14,505 nucleotides of DNA from Planctomycetaceae bacterium (GTDB lineage: Bacteria; Planctomycetota; Planctomycetia; Planctomycetales; Planctomycetaceae): NCBI GenBank assembly GCA_029259875.1, contig JAJDEK010000128.1, positions 1 through 14,505 on the forward strand, in the 5' to 3' direction. This document shows, one piece after another, positions 12,577-14,505 of the stretch. Position numbers and translations under genes: made by a program. The first letter of the stretch is position 1. The number at the start of each line of letters is the position of its first letter. The notes under the pieces were generated by a model. The model was not told where the DNA came from. It ran no database searches and worked only from the letters and a program-made list of their open reading frames with translations.

Positions 12577-14505
12577 TTATTTTTCGTCTTCAGACTGTCG
12601 TCTTCGTTTGAGATCCAGTAATCGACCGGTTGTGGTTGCATTATCACCTGAATCAGCGGCTGGTTTGGCACCTGGAGGATTTGTTGTTTTGTCTGTCTTT
12701 TTCTTTTGGGCATTTTCTGTTTGTGAATTTGGTCTGGTTGATTTTTGCTTTTGTTCTTGCAATTTAGAAATCGTGGATTGAGAAGTAATCTGCTCTGCGA
12801 TACTCGAAGAATTCGCCTTGCGTAAATCCAGTTCTTCGACAACACCTTGTTTACGTTGCAGCAATGCCCCCATTGTTGCTGTACTTGCTTTTTGTTCTGA
12901 ACCGAACCCAAACCAGCTTTTGATTACGTACCAATCAAGTTGAACGCGTCTGATGCCAACATCCAATGGCACTAAAATGGCCAAGGCGATCAGAAACCAG
13001 TCAAACACAGGATTCGAACTTTGTTTGGGCTCTCGACGTCCATAAATCACTTCCGCCGCGTTTTCTGGATTCAGTTTCTCTCCCCCCGTTTTTTCAGCAA
13101 TCTCTTCCAGCACGATGGGGTTCGAACGGAAACGTAGAAATTCTGGAGAATAGGGAACGATGAAACCACCATTAGTATGATCTTCGCGGTCTCCTGATTT
13201 CCCAATCGCCATCACTTGATAGCGTCCTTTCCCCCATAGAGGAACTGAAGCCTGGTACCGGCGGGGGCTGACTTGTTTAAGTACAACCGTTTCTTGTTTG
13301 TCGTGAGGGCCTGAAATACGAGCCGCCACATTCAGAAACGATTCTTCAGGATGAAAATCTTCCACCATAATCGTGGCATTGTTCCCATTGGTGTGGCTCC
13401 ACATTTTGAGATGTGCTTGTTTCTGAACACGCGAGATTTTAATCATCAACTGCTTAACAAACGCACTATAGTGATCCCAATTCACCCAATCAGCGCCCCA
13501 GTTGGGGGATAAATCAGAAGTGAATGCAGCCGTTGTTCCTAGTCCATAACGCCAGAATGCCAAGACAGGGTCAATATCGCCTTCCGCTTCTTTCTTCTCT
13601 GGCGCGTTCAAAACACCTTCTGCCCTGGATTTGATCGTGGTTAATACATAACCATGTAGTGGCGGTATTTCCTGAACCCCTTTCAGAACGGAAGAAATCA
13701 TTCCTACTTCGGGGGTAATCGTTTCGTTTTGAATCATACTCCGTTTCAGAGTTTTCGACTCTTTAATAAAAATCGAAGGCAACTGATTTGGGTCGGACGG
13801 AAAATAATAACGTCCCCCTGTCGCGCCTGCGATGCCACGCATCGTTGAGATATCACGGCCTCCATGCGGAAAGACCGCAACCATTGACACGCTGACTTTA
13901 TTCTTGACAAATCGGCCGATCAATTTAGGAGAGGGTGGCTGTGGATCGCCATCTGAAATAATAATCATGTGCTTTGTGGCCGCATCACTTTTGATGAGAC
14001 CTTCCAGCCCTAATCGCATCGTGTTTGCAAAGCTCGGCATGTCGCCAATTTGTGCACCGTTAATTTTGGGTACCATTTTCTCATAATCACCGGCAGGCAT
14101 CAGGTCAACTAACCACTTTTCGCCTCCCATGTAATCATAGACTAATACACCTACTTCATCCTGCGCTCCTAGCACTTTGATCGCCTGTTTTGTGATCCGC
14201 TTACCCCAGGTATTCCCTTCTGGAAATTCACAGGTATGCAAAATGATGGCAAGGGCGCCTTTGGGGAGCACTTTCTTTTTTGTGATATCCATTGTCACAG
14301 GTAGCGCATCTTCGATGACGGTCCGATGATATCCCCCCGGCCCATAACTATTTTCCCCCCCCACCATCATGAATCCAATTCCCTGATTGAAGATGGAATC
14401 ATGAACAGCCTTTAATTGAATCACATTAAATTCGTCGGCGGGCACATTTACGAACATAATGGCATCGTAAGGCATCAAAGACAGCGAATCACCGGGAAAC
14501 TCATA
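12577..14505 (-). CDS. Membrane protein with glutamine-amidotransferase-like and degenerate VWA domains (5'-truncated by window edge)
   Basis: The frame is open to the window edge (642 residues visible). The TTG/ATG near 14478 is internal, because coding sequence for the same domain continues upstream of it. Residues 12-70 form the C-terminal part of a class I amidotransferase-like domain (YDAIMFVN, MMVGGENSYGPGGY, DALPV), as in planctomycete DUF1355-type proteins. A VWA domain follows from about 82 to 245. It has ISDGDP (182-188) and GDMPSF (154-159), but the metal-site motif DxSxS reads HTCEF (90-94), so classical metal binding is unlikely. A mixed region to about 495 follows, then a membrane helix (about 502-519) and a charged, low-complexity tail of about 120 residues, probably cytosolic. 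Planctomycete relatives usually have an N-terminal BatA-like membrane and VWA part, which would lie outside this window. The gene precedes MoxR by 29 bases and is probably its partner. Confidence 0.9.
   Translation of the reverse strand, partial: YEFPGDSLSLMPYDAIMFVNVPADEFNVIQLKAVHDSIFNQGIGFMMVGGENSYGPGGYHRTVIEDALPVTMDITKKKVLPKGALAIILHTCEFPEGNTWGKRITKQAIKVLGAQDEVGVLVYDYMGGEKWLVDLMPAGDYEKMVPKINGAQIGDMPSFANTMRLGLEGLIKSDAATKHMIIISDGDPQPPSPKLIGRFVKNKVSVSMVAVFPHGGRDISTMRGIAGATGGRYYFPSDPNQLPSIFIKESKTLKRSMIQNETITPEVGMISSVLKGVQEIPPLHGYVLTTIKSRAEGVLNAPEKKEAEGDIDPVLAFWRYGLGTTAAFTSDLSPNWGADWVNWDHYSAFVKQLMIKISRVQKQAHLKMWSHTNGNNATIMVEDFHPEESFLNVAARISGPHDKQETVVLKQVSPRRYQASVPLWGKGRYQVMAIGKSGDREDHTNGGFIVPYSPEFLRFRSNPIVLEEIAEKTGGEKLNPENAAEVIYGRREPKQSSNPVFDWFLIALAILVPLDVGIRRVQLDWYVIKSWFGFGSEQKASTATMGALLQRKQGVVEELDLRKANSSSIAEQITSQSTISKLQEQKQKSTRPNSQTENAQKKKTDKTTNPPGAKPAADSGDNATTTGRLLDLKRRRQSEDEK

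Noticed and set aside
12525..12911. 128-codon minus-strand frame overlapping the tail of the first VWA gene and the start of MoxR
   Set aside because: Out of frame with both, and its Gln/Lys-rich composition comes from the low-complexity tail codons; no ribosome site or domain.
14476..14478. TTG as the start of the amidotransferase-VWA gene
   Set aside because: The frame remains open to the window edge and the amidotransferase-like domain clearly begins upstream, so the true start is outside the window.

Overview
The window is one unbroken minus-strand gene cluster of nine genes. The first gene (right edge) and the last gene (left edge) are cut by the window. There is no gap longer than 44 bases, no gene on the plus strand, and no RNA gene, insertion sequence or CRISPR array that I can see. 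Family content (a VWA protein with a glutamine-amidotransferase-like domain, MoxR, DUF58, a BatA-like VWA protein, then exported two-helix membrane proteins with ABC-2 exporters) and codon use point to a planctomycete, perhaps a Gimesia-like Planctomycetia. That is an inference from gene families, not a measured placement.

In transcription order (right to left), the first half is a MoxR/VWA block. It holds a 5'-truncated membrane protein with a class I glutamine-amidotransferase-like domain and a VWA domain whose metal site is degenerate (12577-14505). Next come a MoxR AAA+ ATPase (11531-12547), a short soluble DUF58 protein with an intact metal site (10619-11524), and a BatA-like membrane VWA protein (8739-10622). 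MoxR ATPases are known to act with VWA proteins in chaperone-like complex assembly or remodelling.

The second half is a three-gene module present twice in tandem. Each copy is [exported protein with two central membrane helices] - [ABC ATPase] - [ABC-2 permease]. Copy 1 is 6528-8708, 5536-6483 and 3671-5539. Copy 2 is 1755-3671, 803-1774 and 1-803 (permease incomplete). The two ATPases and the two permeases are clearly related to each other, and the complete permease is itself an internal two-fold repeat. The copy 1 ATPase-to-permease and copy 2 ATPase-to-permease junctions, the junction between copies, and the DUF58-to-BatA junction are 1-4 base stop/start overlaps, so the cluster is probably one translationally coupled operon.

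The likely joint role is an envelope machine. Cytosolic MoxR (with DUF58) would power or remodel membrane VWA proteins, alongside twin ABC exporters that carry dedicated exported partner proteins. The logic recalls GldA-GldF-GldG of Bacteroidetes and Bat/RavA-ViaA systems. The substrate cannot be read from the sequence.
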